DNA of 64,000 nucleotides from Protula sp. h YS-2021 (GCA_949752745.1 OX457024.1:50795810-50859809); one strand, 5' to 3'; positions 1 to 15,000 are shown, counted from the stretch's first letter. Notes: a model not told the origin generated them from the sequence alone. Made by a program: numbers and translations.

Positions 1-97
1 CGGATGTGCGATTGGTAGATGAGAGAAGCGTTCACTTAGGCAGATTACAGATGCTGTACCAGGGAAAGTGGCGGGGTGTCTGTGCCAACTATGTCAA
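1..97 (+). CDS. bark: Exon 1 in window (partial): start of SRCR domain 1
   Basis: Frame opens at base 3 and reads VRLVDERSVHLGRL, then GKWRGVC, the classic first strands of a scavenger-receptor cysteine-rich domain with its first visible cysteine. The donor is CAA|GTGAGT after base 97, leaving two bases of a codon (phase 2). The true 5' boundary is not visible, so this is a truncated piece of a longer exon or the continuation of one. Confidence 0.85.
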
Positions 98-3000
98 GTG
101 AGTCCATGGGCGATTTCAACTCATGTAATTATCTGTTACATTCGGTGTTCTATTTACCCGAAAATAAAGAGTCTTCTCCTTTACACCCCGCATTAAAAAA
201 AATCCCTGAAAACTGTGTTCAATATCAGGAATCATTTTATTTACGGATCACTTGTTAACAAATTGCATACTTGCCAAGATTTACAAGCATGATTTAGAAA
301 AAAAGCATTTACCAATAATTATCCGAAGCGTAAAAGATTTGGTATCAGGCAGTTAGTGTTTGCCCGAGGGCTGTTGTGAGAGGAGAGGAGCTGGATGTTT
401 GCGTGAGAGGAGATGGGCTCAGTGCCTGCTCGAGGACTTGTGTGAGAGGAGAAGAGCGGGGTGTTTGTTCGGTCGCTGGTGTGGGAGAAGAGCTCGGTGT
501 TTGCGCGAGGGCTGTTTTTAGAGGAGTGGAGCTAGAGAGCTGGTGTGAGAGGAGACGGGTCAGAGCTTGCCGGTCACGGCTGAGTATCGATCGAGCCCTC
601 CCTCCCTCCCCACCCCACCCACCGCCATTTCAGGCTAAAGCATTAGTGTTTCCTTTTGTAGCTGGACAGCAGAGGATGTGAACGTAGCCTGTCGTCAACT
701 GGGCTTCGAGAGGGGAGAGAGTCATCGCGAATACCACGAGGGTTTCAGTTTCCTGGCGTTTGCCAAGAACGATTCCAAATACATGTTGTTTTACAAGCCT
801 GATTGTCTTGGCACAGAAGATCATCTGTCGCAATGCCCTGGCTACTCCAGTGTCAAGATAGGATCACGGGTGTGCCGTAAGTACGCGCTTGATGTCACTC
901 TGGCCGTAAGGCTCTGTCTGTTAAAAGAGTTAACTCTTTATTATTTGGACCATTATATTTGTAACTTAACACAGTGAAGTAATGTTTCAGTGATTTAATG
1001 TTATACTGGCCACATCAGAAATGAAAAACCAATACAAGCGGCAACAAAGTAATAAGTCGATCACGTTTAATTCAAACACGTTTCTTAAACTACGCTTAAT
1101 TCGAAGTATTTTTGCAGGTGCCATTTTTTTTCACCCTTTTAAATACTTACGTTAGGATAATTTAAAGACCTTTCATTAAAAATTTGGTTAATTCGAAGTA
1201 AGTTTTGAATCCCATCAGACACTTTTTACTGTATTTACGGCACGCTAATTTTGACATCATCACATAATTCTGACATCACCCCGTAATTTTGACATCACCC
1301 TGTAAATTTCACTACGTGTATTGGTCGCGCAATTGCGCGCGTTATTTGTTTGAGACTTACGGTCTGTATTCATCATCTGCTTAACATGCATGGTCACATG
1401 ACCACGAGCAAAATAAAAGACCGGCCATCTCACCGGTATCCCGACATTTTGCCGAGCGACGTTTTACCAAAATTGGCCTCTACGACATTTAGCCGTGATT
1501 TCCAAAATCATACTCTTTTCTTGAAGAACTTTTTTATACATATTTTTTTATCTGCTTGATGAATGTATTTTTACCATTATCTTGTCAATCTAATTGATAT
1601 AAAAATTTAAAAAAATATATATTTTCTTTAATATTGTTCGTTTTGTTTACAGTCACGCAAAAAAAAATTCAAAGAAAGAGAATTATTTTCTCTTTCTTTC
1701 AGGTCAAAATAACGGATAGCTTTAAGAGAAACGAAAAATGCTGTTCGTGCAACAGATCCTGTCCGATTACTTGTGATAGGAATGTTACATATGAGGCCTT
1801 CTTCCAAATTTAAATTTTGTAAAAATTGGGCTGTTTCTCCTTTTCACCTTTGCAGTGTATTCGCTTTTACTGCTGGGCACATTGCCCGCGGACATTTTTT
1901 ACTCATTCAATTTGGCGACTTGATGATCCGTACATGTCAATTTGGCATATTCATGTTTGCCCGTGTACGTTTTTTTTTCAATCTGGACAATGGAGCCTGC
2001 CTCGTGATAGCCAAACCTACTCCATACATTAAACTGACAGTTTACGAGGATCGGAATTCTAATCCCTGTGACTTTCCGTGCTTTAGTTTTGCCACCACAC
2101 TTTCCAAACCCATCGTATTCCCCATGCCTGCTCCGTGCTGTCAGGCTCTCCTCAGGTGTGGCCTCATGGCCGGACTAACCCTTGTCACCCATCCCCCCTT
2201 ACGATAGCCGAAGTAATCCTCGTCACCCATCCCCCTAACGATAGCCGAAGTAAGCCTCGTCACCCATCCCCCTAACGATGGCCGAATAAGCCTTGTCACC
2301 CATCCCCCTAATCGCTGCCTAAGGAACTGGCTGTGAGGAAATTAATCCTTTTTTAATCTCTTATGCGTATATAATACATAAATCATTCTTTGCAATAGAT
2401 AACTGTAATAAAATATTGCTTGGTGGGAAAATGACGAGGATGATGATCTGAAAATGACCGATGGGAAAACATTTTGTGGAGCAATGACCGGTTGGAAAGT
2501 GACCGCGGGATACTGGTTTGTACACTGAACGTTTCATATTTCAGATAACCAGCTGACCGTTCATCTATACTGTGAAGGGCTAGCTCCGGCCAGCCCGGCA
2601 CATGACAACTGGTGGGGACTGGAGTTCTACAACTCCACTGTCTACATGCATCGCGACGGCTCCATACAAAGCAACGAGTCCACCTCCATGCTGCATTTCA
2701 TCGATATAGAATTTGCTGGTGTAGATAAAAAGATGAACGCCGTTCCTGCGATAAGAGCAAGCCCGACAGCCCCTCATCTCATCAACGTCAGGCTGCAGCA
2801 CAATGCTCTGGATGGCACCAACTATACAGACATAAAAGCCTTCACGATCGTCGAAAACACGGAAATAACCAACAACAGAGGTAAACTGAACAACCAGTTT
2901 CTTTTGTGATGATAGAGACTTTTTGTGAGAAGCAAAACCGCTTTCCATTTTAATTCTTGTGCGTGCAACGTGCAAAAAGAGTGAGTTTAGCTGATATGAT

Positions 3001-6000
3001 TTAAAATGCCTCCTGAATTTGGATAGATTAACATACTGATCAAAAACACAGCCCAGTTCATAGACAAGTTTTATGTTACTAACTCAAATTATCTCATGTT
3101 TGAAGTGAAAGATATGAGACTGTTAACTTGATCTATTCAAACACATGGGTATAAACTGGTACTCATTATGTACGAAACAATCTGGCGGTCAACACTATTG
3201 ACATTTTTCATCCCCCTGTAGGTTAGGGGAATCTCAAGAATATACATGCTGCAGTCTTTTACTATATCTTCATCCGCCCTTCCTTTTCTCCAATTTGTCC
3301 CTTTAGCAGATGAGTCCCAATGTAACCATTATACACGACGTTTAACTCCAAACAATTTTTTTCAGGCCACGGGTTGGGCGTGGAAACGCACGTGGGAAGA
3401 GTCTCGGTGACAAACAGCAAGCTGAACAACAACGCTGGCAACGGCATCAAGGCCAAGTTTTTAGATGGCAGATTTCCTATCTTCAACGACCGCTACACGT
3501 TCTGTGAGCTGCCATCGTCCACCACGGCGCAGAGATTCCCGCAGCTCATCACCGGCATACCCACCGAGTTCGCCTATGTCGCCTGCGAAGTGGTAAATGT
3601 CTAAGTGGCGGTGAAAAGCCGTTGTTGTCACGCTTGGTTAATCTTTTTTCCTTTGTAATCATTAACGCCTTTACAAGTCCAAGACTTGGAAAAAGCATAT
3701 TGAAGTTGTACCGAACCAGAGTTTCGGACCCTTTTCTCCGTACAGGTCCGTCATTTTGTTTTTACGGCTCGTCTGACTACAAAAACAAACACAGCAATTT
3801 CTATCAAGAAAAGCAGTGCGTAAGAGCTGTAGCAGCATTTGCACAAGCCTCTCGCATCTGCCAACAGCCACACTGTGTGTTAAATAAATTGATGTGTGCT
3901 TTATTTGCATAGGCAAAATGCGGTGATCATAATGAAATGTTTGTGTTGGTTTTGCAAGAATGACGCCTGAATGCAAAATCTTACCCGGTGATTTTAAGTA
4001 CATTAATGTGCAGTCTGAAAGGTTTTCAAAATTCTACTCGAAGGGAGGAAGAGATTTATTAAAATATTATTTTCTGGCCAAGTTGTTGTTTGTTAAATTA
4101 TATGTTTCGTGATTTGTGAACTTGGTAACATGAGCAGATAATTTGTGTTTTTAAGTTATTTGATTGAAGTACCGCGTTATTTCCTGCATCCTCTGTTATT
4201 ATTCGTTAAAAATCTAAAATTCCGAAAGATTAGGCCTGCTTATAAGTGTGAGCAGTTCTGATTCTCTGGTTCGCAGAAATAAAACAATAAATAAATCAGA
4301 CCGTGTGGCAACAGATCTTCACCCTAATCGGAAGCTCACCCCAGTGCAAATTCGAATTTTAAATCTCACTCACCGGGTTAATATTTGATGGATAGGTCTG
4401 TTGAACATTCACTACCCCCCCCCTCCCAAATCAAATCTGCATTTCTTCCCCGGAGAATATAAGCAACCCCGTTGGTAAACGGCGTAAAGCTTCCCCCCCC
4501 GCCAAAAGCCCCTTCTTTTTGGCACTTCCGGCCCAAAGGCCCCCCCCCCCCCGCCCATCCGCCCCCATAAACTGATGTCACAATGATTCATGTTTCTAGA
4601 ATAAAAACATCAGTGAAAAATCTAAATGAGGAAGAGGAGGGGCTTGTTGCCGCGGGGTTGGAGGGGGAGCTTTTCACCTGGGGTGACAAAAATGGAGGGG
4701 CTTTTCGCCAGAGGAGGTGGCTTTTTGCCGGGATTAACCCCCGTTGAATAGTTGATTTTAAAAACATACTGTCCCGTGATTGTTCTACATCCTGGCATCT
4801 GCCAGGCTGGTGTATAACAGTGACTCGTGTGCGTTTTGACGTCATATTACCTTTCAGATACTTCTGGGGTTTTAATCTACATTGAAGTATTTTAATGATC
4901 CTTACATACTGACACTTTCGGTACTCCCATTCATTTTGCAGAAATTCCGAGCTTTGCCTGGCTACATAATAACTCTAAATATCCTGGAGATGGACATTGA
5001 AAATGACCCAAACGTCGAGGGCTTGCTGGAAGTTTTCGACGGTGATCACAACACTGACCCACAAATTGCTAAATACGACATAATCAATGGGACGCTTCCC
5101 CAAGGAATAACCTCGACAGAAAATGCCATGTTGGTGAGATTCTCTTGGAACGTCACCTCTCACTGCCCTATACTGCAGCAGTGTGTCAAGTTTACGTTAC
5201 TAGCCGATGCTGCTCCAAGTAAGTTGTGTCAAAGACTTTTTGTTTATCTTAGTAGTTGAAATGCGCTTGAAATTAAAATGCAGGAACAAGAAGAAGAATT
5301 TCATTAATAAGAATGTAGGTTTTTTTTAGATTCCGAGTTTAAAATGAAAAAAGTATAATAATAGTGATAACAGCAATTGTGTCCAATGTCTTCTGTAGGC
5401 TGGAGCTTACTGATTTTTGGCCTGGTATTTCTCTGCGGGCTTCGCACTCAGGAGGCCAGATCTAAGCATAATGTTCGATGCTTTTAGCCCAGCTTCTGCA
5501 GAAGCAGGGGCTTTAGCAGCCGTTGAAAGTATGTGCGTATGTACGCTTTAAAGTTGAAAACCCAATTTCTGACCATAATTTTCACTAATGCCAGGGATAT
5601 TATTCTACCCTCTGAAGTTTTGGAGTAACAGAAGTGGTTGATTAAAGGTAGCGAGCATTGGTACCTACCTGGCTTGATTTTTTTTTCATTCACCAGTAAC
5701 TGACGGAAGAATAAGCGAAAGAATAAGTTTTTAGCAAAATGTTAGCTGACGCCAGGGAAATAGTCTAAGCGTCTTGTAATGTTAGTTGACGAGAACTGAC
5801 TTTGCCACCTGTCTGGCTTTTACTTCTGCTTGACGATCTACCAAAACTTACGGAGACATTGTTAACTAAATATTCTTGAAAATAAATATTCTCCTAGGAC
5901 CTTTGTCGAAACGTCGTAACATTTTAATCGAATGTTTGTGGGGTGAGTGTGGATAAGTAAAAAATGTTTTATTAAAATTTAAACCTACGCCAGAGGAGGC

Positions 6001-9000
6001 CTTACTGCCATAAAAATGTAATCGAATTTTGCTATTACTTTTTAGTGAATCGTCAAAAATTGGTAGGAGATATTCAATAAAATCCAATTTTTCTAAAAAA
6101 TAAATCTCCTCCTGGGAATTTATTGAAAATTTAAAAATTTTGATTGAGGGCAGGAAGCATAAATGTACAGCTGGCTATTATTTTTGTGGAATCGCTGAAT
6201 ATTAGTGAAAATGTTGAACAAAAACAAATTTTCTTAAAAACGTAAAGACATCCTGTTATGGTATATTGAAAACATCATAAAATGTTGACTGAGTGTAAGG
6301 AGAACAAGTGTTCACCCGGCTGTTATTATTATTTTTGACAGTTTACCAAAAATAATGAAATATTGATGCAGAAGCACTTTCTTACCAGGATCTTAACTGA
6401 TTTTATTGTCTTGACAATTTGTTTCAAGGCAGCAGACATTACAACCTATTACTATACTTTAGCTAATACGTTTCTGGCTATTCACGAAACATGTTAAAAT
6501 CTTGACTGACACATATCAGCCTTAATATCTGGAAATTCTGCTTAACGCTTATACTTAATGTCATGACTCTTGACGTTAACATCCATGAGCTTGGTTGTTG
6601 TCCATGGACGATCTTGTTCTTATGCGCAGGTGTCGTGCCGGAATTCTACATGAACAACAGCCACATCGACACTAATCTGCAGCACGGCTTGTTCCTGGAG
6701 AACGTGAGGAACTACGCGTTTGTGAACGCCAGTGAGCTGTCTCATAACATGTACGGCGCGGGCCTCAAAGTCTATGGAGGAGCAGGTGTGTCACGCTGCT
6801 GGTACCAGTTCGTACTAAAAGCAGGGCAGCGCAGAAGTACAGAAATGCCCTTTCTTGTAGCGCAGTTCACCCTATACAATGCGCAGACCCCGTAAGAATC
6901 GTCTCGAAATTTGTCAGCGCTGAACATCGGAGAAAATTATAACGTGGCAGGATTGTTGGTTGTTAGGTCCGAGGGATTCATTGAAGTTGTTGCGAGCAGA
7001 ACGAACGAGTGCGGCGTATGGCGTCATCAAGTGAAATATGTATATATTGTGAACGAAAATTTTTATGCAAAATATCTCGGACTCCTAGTTGCTGAACGGG
7101 ACGTTAAACACCAAACAAACAAACGCACTAACGGAAGGTCATAGAAAGTTAAAACTAGGTAGAAGTGTTGCTTGGTAGGTCAGAAAGATTCTGTCAAATT
7201 TTGTCACGAGTAGAACGAACGAGTGCGGCTTTTTTGTCGATGGGAATGTGCGAAGAAAACGTATATATTATGGCTGTAACTTCACTTAGGGCACAGACCC
7301 TTGCTGTGACGTTGACTAAGACGGTTATGGTTGCGTTTAGAGTCGTACCTACATTGGATTGCCCGGGGAGGGGGAGGGGGCGGAATATTAGCTTTAAAAA
7401 ACTGCTTTAAAACCTACTACCAACTTCAAGGTCCGGATAAAAAGACGTTAAGTAAAACCTGTTAATAGTCAGCACCTTCCAGATTCGGATAAAAATACGT
7501 ACGGTAAAACCTGTCTTGACAACCCCGGTTAAAAAAGTACATATAAGTACGTACGAGATATGTGCTGTTTATGCTAACGTGGGAGATTAGCATCCCTGCT
7601 GAAATATGTGCTGTTCATCCTAACGGCAAAGATAATCACATAGCACATGCACACAATATTTGCTCACTCTTTGTCGGTAGTGGAGAGATCATTAGCTTGT
7701 ACTGTGTGTCTGCCTTATAATGGGCTTCAGTCCCAAAATTTCAGTGTCCATTTCCAAAAATTGAACTGGACCAACCAGACATGCTGTAGTATGTCTCTGC
7801 CAAATTTACCTTAACGAACTGTATGAATTAAAAAAAAAAACTATTGGAATGAAAGTCCAGAAGTGTAATAATAAATATAACTTCGCACATATACAGTACA
7901 CATAACTGCTTAAAAATCGGAACCCTTTGATAAAAAGGTAAAGAAAACTCCTACTTATTAAAGACTCACAAAAAGTCGTGTATTCATGGATGACTAATGG
8001 CACATGGCGAGGCGAATGTCTTAGCGAACATGAGACGTTTGGTGAATTGCCAGTCGTCTCTTCACGCTAGCTTTGCCGCTGAGTCTCTCGGAGAATGCCC
8101 TTTTCTGCCAGCAGTGTTTATGTACCGGATTGTATGGTGAAGGGAGGAATATTTTGGCAGAGTAAGATTTTCGCACAACACCGGAAACTCATTGCCCTAG
8201 GACTTAGGTCATCATCCTGATATGGATGGCAGTGGAAAGACTCTCAGTCTTAACCAAAGGAGTCCTGCATTATCATTTCGAGTCACTTGTTTAGTTTTTT
8301 CGTGTCTTGAAACCAAAAACAAATCTTCGAAACTGAATTCCCGTGGGTTATATGAAAGCTCCCACACAGGCTCGATATAAGCTCTTACAGCTCAAATGTC
8401 AAGATATATTCCTGTGTAGTTATGTGAATGTCCAGTGATGCTCAGGCTGTTTCATGGTATTCTTTTGGTAAAATTTCAGGAGATGTGCATGTGAATGCAA
8501 GTCACATTGATCACAATCAGGACACGGGCATCAACATCACGTACGGCGGTGGCATGCGCATCGTCAACCGTACCTCTGTCAGCCACAACATAGGCAACGG
8601 CTTCAACGTCACGCTCAACGAAACCCACATTGATAACAAAACCCGCTATGCTCGCCACCAAATCACCGAGGTCTTCTTCTCTGAAATGAATTACAACGAA
8701 GGCCATGCGGTGCGAATAGGCAACTTCTGTGAAAAGGGCCAGATTTCTATAAACGATACGAAATTCCACTACAATCATGGCAACGGCGTAGATTTAACTT
8801 CCTGTTTTAAGATTGGAGCAAGTGTTACCAATATGACGGTGGCCTACAATAACTTTGAAGGGAACTACGGCCATGCAATTATTATAGCTCCTCTAGTAAA
8901 CGCGGTGGGGCGAATTGCTAATAACACCTTCACAAAGCATGAACGCCACACATTACTGATAGACAACACAGATGATATCTTGAAAGCTCGAGAATACAGC

Positions 9001-12000
9001 GAGCTCAAGGTTGATTATGAAGTAGAAGCAAATGACTTTTTAGACAATAGGGGATTTTATGTTGTCAACGCCAGATTGACAGAAGGAAGTAATGTACAGC
9101 ACATGTTTATCCGCTACAACCACTTTAAACAAAACGTGATTGAGGGATCGTTTCAGAAGCTGAACGAGCGCTCCCGGGCGCACGCCGTCGTCATTATAAG
9201 CTCCACCAATGTCAACTTCAGTCGAAACTGGATGGAAGATCCAGGCTCTAGATTCGAAATTGCCACACAGTTGATTGATAAAAGTAAGACGCTGGATGTG
9301 GCGCGCCAGTGGTGGCACGAGGCGCGGGACCGCGAAAACCCCGAGAGCGGCACCGTCGACTACAGTGTCATATTGCCGTATCTCTTCGATCAATTCAGCA
9401 GGTATGACTTTGTTGTAGAATACTTCCCGTAATGTTCACCCTTGTGTTTAGGTTGTGATTCTGAATAAAGCACACAGTAAGAGCTCTGATGTTAGCACGT
9501 TATAATCCTCGTCCTGTAAGCGGTTGACACGCACACACCCGACCTACATTTTTCTGATACAAACAGGTACAACTTAGGAGTGTTATCGTATCATCCAACT
9601 CTGAAATTCCCTGACCTGTGGACTTCGCCTGACACAGCCGAAGATCAGCGCCATATCTCTGAAGACTTTGATCGCGGCGACACAATAGGTGGGCGCCTGG
9701 GCGAGCTGTTCACGGCGCTGGCGGGCAGCACCTACATGGTAGACAAGGATATCACAGTGCTGCCAGAAGGCAGTCTGCACGTGCAGCCAGGAGCAAGGCT
9801 GGAGTTTGAGAACGGCCTTGGGCTTCTTGTACAGGTGCGAAATCCTTGTCGGGATCTAACTGTCTTTATTTAAATCAGTTTAAATAGTTGTACTGTAATT
9901 ACGGTGGATTCTAAACATATTCCTAAAGATATTTACTAAAGTGAACTTTAATGTTATGACTTATTAATAGTTTAAACCTCGAAGAGGATACGTTTAATTT
10001 TCAAAGAAGTTTTGTGTGTGGGAAATCGCATGTTGTATCGTTGTCGCACTTAGGGCCATATCGACACTAAGATCAACGAGGGCGAGAAAGAAGCCGAGTT
10101 TCTGTTAAAGAATGAGAGCACGTACCAAAACAGCTCCACAGTGAGACTGGTGGACGGGCCCAGTGAACTGGAGGGGCGGGTGGAGGTCAGGCCCACTGTC
10201 AACGACACGTGGGGCACGATTTGTAATGAGGTCAGCCTTCCTGCTGCATGCATGGATAGTCACTTTTTCACAATATGGAGTCCGTATGTGGCTGTCATTT
10301 AGAATCAACCCGATTAATGTGCTTGTGTGTCGGTTATGATGCTATTGTTTGCGTCACCTATGACTTTCTTCTGTTTGTATGTCCGTCGTGACGTCATTAC
10401 TTTCTTCACCTTTTCCTTGCATGTATTTGTGGGTCAGGACAGTGTCCTCAGATACTGGTCTTACAACTCGAGGCCAGCTTGAGTGTTTGTGCTGTTTAAT
10501 GCTGTGGTAACAAATGCATTGACCTCGAAACACCGTATTATTTAAAATAACAATTCTGAAGCAAATAAGAAACCAAATATTTTTTCGTAAGCTATTCCGG
10601 AATAGACTGCCGATAAATCGAATGTTACAGAAATCGACATTTTTTCATTATTGCATCACTTTATGTTGCAGACTATATAAACAACTTATTTTCTCGTCTT
10701 ATATATAGAAAAAATATGAAAAAATTGAAAATAAAAATAAATTTTTAACAGTTTTAAATTTTAATAGGTTATTCAATACTGAACTACCGACATTTTAATA
10801 AACAGCCAAATATTTTAATATTTTTATTTTCCTTTCGACAAAAGACAAGAATTTACATTGTTCAACTACTTTCACTCTTTGGTATAGGAAAAATGAAGCA
10901 TTATTGATTTCTGAGACATTCGATTTATCGGTAGTCTATTCCGGAATAGCCTACCAAAAAATATCTGGTTTCTTGTTTGCTTCAGAATTCTTATTTTAAA
11001 TAATACAGTGTTTCGGGTCCAGTCGCTTTGCTCAGTGCCTGTCTTCGGAATTCGCGTATCGCGTGGTGGTTTAAATTGTCTGTCGTTCTCATTTTAGAAG
11101 GACTTCCGGCGAGAGTGTCAGTTATGGTGCTTTGTAACTTAGCCACAGTGATTAAACTGCGCTGTAGATTTCGGCGTTTTCTACAAGATTCTGGCTCATT
11201 TCTGTATGCTTGAGACTGTGCTTAAAACAGTGACAGCAAAGCTATCCATCGATCGGTGTTGTATGAAACTTAGTGACTTTTATTCGCCTTTTGGTGCACA
11301 ACAGTTCACTCATAAGCATTGCGTACTAGACCAGTCAGTCAGGGTTCACTGTCAGTTGTGTTACATTAGTAAGTCTTTACCTGCAATAACTGACTGTAAC
11401 GTGGTAGAATTCTGTTTCTGTGGTTAGAAATATGATACAAATGGTTGAGGGAAATGTTTGGGCAAACGGTGAAGAGAATAGAACATTCCTGAAATAGCCA
11501 TAAAAGGGCAGTTCACTTATTTCTTTGCCGTTTTATCAGTTATCAGTTAGGCGGGTGTGGTAGCTTTTTAAAGATTTGTGTGGGGCTCGTGAAGTGGACT
11601 AGGTTAAATAACTTCTTCACTGGTATTGTTAAGAGTGGTGATTGACACGTATGTTTTTGAAATATAATATAATGATACATTGCAAATTTTCGGAATATCT
11701 GGTAGTGCATATTTGTGTATTCTTGGAGTATGTTAGAAGAAGAACAGAATTATTCTTTTATTTCAGTAAAAGAAAGAAGGGAAATGTCTGTTGAAGAATT
11801 ATTTCGGTTTCATGAAATGTTCTTGCCTGTCGTTGCAGGGATGGACAGATACTGATGCGTCGGTAGTATGTAAAATGCTGGGCCTCGTCATCCACCCCGA
11901 AGACTGGCGAATTTATACGAGTCACCCAGGTAGCGACAGTCAGCCCATTTGGCGGAGCAGTGTCGAGTGCATTGAGCTGGACAAGGACATCATGGAATGC

Positions 12001-15000
12001 AAGGCGGACGACCAGAACGACCACTCATGCAATCACACGCAAGACGTCTATGTCCGCTGTTACCACCCAACGTGGGCAGGTCTGTCAATGCTCTATTTTT
12101 AGATCGGATTCCTTTCCGGTTTTGTGCGAATAGCTGGGCAGGCCTCTCTTAAAATTTCTTTGGTTATCCACCAAAAATTGATCAAGTAGGGGTTTCGGTG
12201 GATTTTTATAGCCAATTTTCCAAATGCTTCTTCACCAGTGTTGCTGAGATTGCCTTAACATTTTGCACAAGTATTCACAAGGGGGTCTTGTCTTGAAAAA
12301 TGACATGAGGAAGGGGGAGGTTAAAAATGGTAGCATATTTTGAAAATACTTCTTCATGTGGCGAAAAGACAAATTTTTGTCATAAAATCGTAACTGTATA
12401 CAGGAAAATAGTCTTACTATCTTGAAATTTCAAGTAGAGTAGCAAGCTTTACTGCCTATCTGGCCGTTACTGTTTATGGAGATTGGCCGAAAATTAGCGA
12501 CAATTTTGTCGAAAAACCAAAAATTTTTCAGTAAAATCTTAAATAACTGCTGGAAGATAATCTACCAACCTGTCTATTACTTTTTTTGGCGATTCACCAA
12601 AAAGTGAGGAAAATATTGGCGAAAAACCAAATTTCTTTCCGTAAAATCTTAACTATATCCAGGAAAATCGTCGTACTATCTTGAAATTCTAAGTGAGAGT
12701 AGCAAGTGCTACTGTTTTGTCGAAAAACCAAGAAAAAAAATTCAATGAAATCTTAACTGCTGAAAAAGAGTCTTCGTTACTTAAAATTTTAAGTAAAGGT
12801 AGCAGTCATTGTTACCTGCCCAGCTGATACTTTTTTCGTGATTGGCGGAGATTTTTGCAATAAACAAAAATTCACAACAATGTTAGCGAATGAATTCCAG
12901 TAAAATGGCCTTATTGCCTCGTAATTTTGAGTGACAATGACACACTTTACTACCTAAGTGGTTATCAGTTTTTTTGTTTTTGTTTTTTTTTTTTTGGCAA
13001 TTCGCCAAAATTGGGGAAATATTGGCCAAAATCAAATTTTCTGTAAAACATTTCTCGTAGGGATTTTTATGGAAACATTCTACAATTTTGGTGGAAGGTA
13101 GGGTACATAGGTATCCACCTATCTGTTACTTGTTTCGGCCATTCGCCAAAAATTGGAGGAAACAGTGAAGAAAAACTTAATTGTTTTTTGTTAAATCTTA
13201 ACTAACTCGAAGAAAGGAGTTTTACTTTCTTGAAGTTTTAATGAAGGTAGCAAGCGTTACTACCTACCTTAATGCTGATATAAGTGATTTTTGTCAGCTC
13301 ACCACTTCAACTTGGGACAGCGTCTGAATTTATGTAGTTGCTGGTGACCAGACGGTTAAATCCACAGATTATGCGAAAAATCTTGTACATTTTTTGCACA
13401 AATTTAATATGAAATATGAAAAAATTTATTGATATTATATGCCAGAGCATAGTACATTTCTTAAGTGTAATTGGTCAAAGTAGGCATTTTCTGTCCAGAA
13501 GTCTAGAAAAGCAACTAAAATACTTGTTAATGCTTATATAACCTCAAGGTTGAACTACTGTAATTCATTACTATATGACTTACCAAAAACTTAAATAGCC
13601 GGGTTACAAAAGCTGCAAAATATGTCTGCTGGTTTAATCAATTATAAATCGAAATACGATCATATTAGTCCTGTGAAATACGAACCACTTCTTAGTCTTA
13701 AGTCGTTCTCTCAATATCTACTAAATCCAGAACAAAATTCGGCCTACCTGCGGAATCTTTTACCTGGATATTAACCCTGGTTCTACACTGTCTTGTTTTA
13801 AAAAAAGCCTTAAAGGTTTTTTTTTCAGGCAAATCTATTTTATTTAACCCTTTATATCTTGTTTTTAATTCTATTTAATGTTAACTCTTTATGTATTGTG
13901 AGTCTGTTTATGTTAATTAACAGTATTATTTTCATAGGAACTATCTTTGTAGCCCTTCGAGCTAACATTGAGAAAGGGCTTTATAAATGTTGCGTTATTA
14001 CATGTACTTCATATGTACTTCTCACGTACTTCATATGTACTTCTCACGTACTTCATATGAACTTCTCACGTTCATATGTACTTATTACGTACTTCATTTG
14101 TACTTCCTATGTAGTTCTTTCGTACTACATATGTAGTTCTTATGTACTACATGTGTAGCAATGAACTGTGAAGTATGAAACGGAAATATCCTTCGTGCTG
14201 TTCGCTATACCAAGGCTTAGTCGTAGAACCAAGGCCTGGGTGTGAATTTGGTACTCAGTACGCCGACCATAACCTGCTGTGAGTGGTGTCCCGACAAACG
14301 GTCGGGCGGCCGACTCCGGTGTGTGATGGATTATGAGACAAAATTTGGCCACAAAATAATTGCAAATAAAAATCCTATTCGGGTGTATGAAGAATTAAGC
14401 TTGAATCAGTTTTAAACTTATTCGAGTGTTTAATTTGGTATCCCCAGGGTTTCAACGAATTGCAATTCCTAATTTTCCTGTCTCAAAATGCTCTCTTTGA
14501 TTGATTACGCTCAAGTTTAAGTGCAACTCCGCGACGGCTTTTATGGATTATCAGTGATCTAGATGGAAGAAATTAATTACAGTTTGAAGTAATCTCACTA
14601 TTTTGATTAATAAAAGCATTTTGTATCACAAATCACAACCCAAGTTTGTGGAACTCGAAAGGATAAAATTGAGTGTGTTTGATAGTGGCTGAATGTTAAT
14701 GTTGTGTTGGTATTCTCCGCGTTGGCGCATTGCAGGCGTTCATTTGACTGCCACAGCGAGGCCGGGACGCTTAGCACACACCGTGATCAGTGGCGCAGGC
14801 TTGCTCGATCCTTCCTCCTTTAAATACAGTCCTGCCGTGTTAATCGACTACAATGTGCACAGCATTTCGCACCTGCGCGTGAAGGATAACCTGGAGACGG
14901 GCATACTCATCCTACATAATGATGTGTACGCCAACGCTAAGGTAACACAGCACACAGTTTCGGGAAAAAAACCCTGGGCTTCGAAACGGAAACTCGACAT

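Larger units (their letters stand above)
10231..11838 (+). other. Intron 9 with foldback element
   Basis: It contains a 490-bp inverted-repeat element (10526-11015) and, near its 3' end (11560-11790), a repeat whose relative lies upstream of exon 22. No coding sequence was recognised. Confidence 0.75.
12080..14735 (+). other. Intron 10 with palindrome-rich repeat, LINE tail and minisatellite
   Basis: Three parts follow one another: degenerate units with TTGGCGATTCGCCAAAA-like palindromes (12130-13300), an L2/CR1-like LINE fragment (13500-14000), and a TACTTC minisatellite (14000-14155). The remaining 580 bp show nothing notable. Confidence 0.75.

Noticed and set aside
2580..2975. 131-codon minus-strand frame
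   Set aside because: It lies opposite exon 3, whose plus-strand reading continues the SRCR domain in phase.
8428..8479. ATG at 8428 as a gene start
   Set aside because: It lies in the intron before exon 7; the acceptor AAATTTCAG at 8479 and phase continuity with exon 6 show the exon begins at 8480.
13859..14158. 99-codon frame rich in Tyr, Val, Ile and Cys
   Set aside because: It runs across the LINE tail and the TACTTC minisatellite and has no independent coding evidence.
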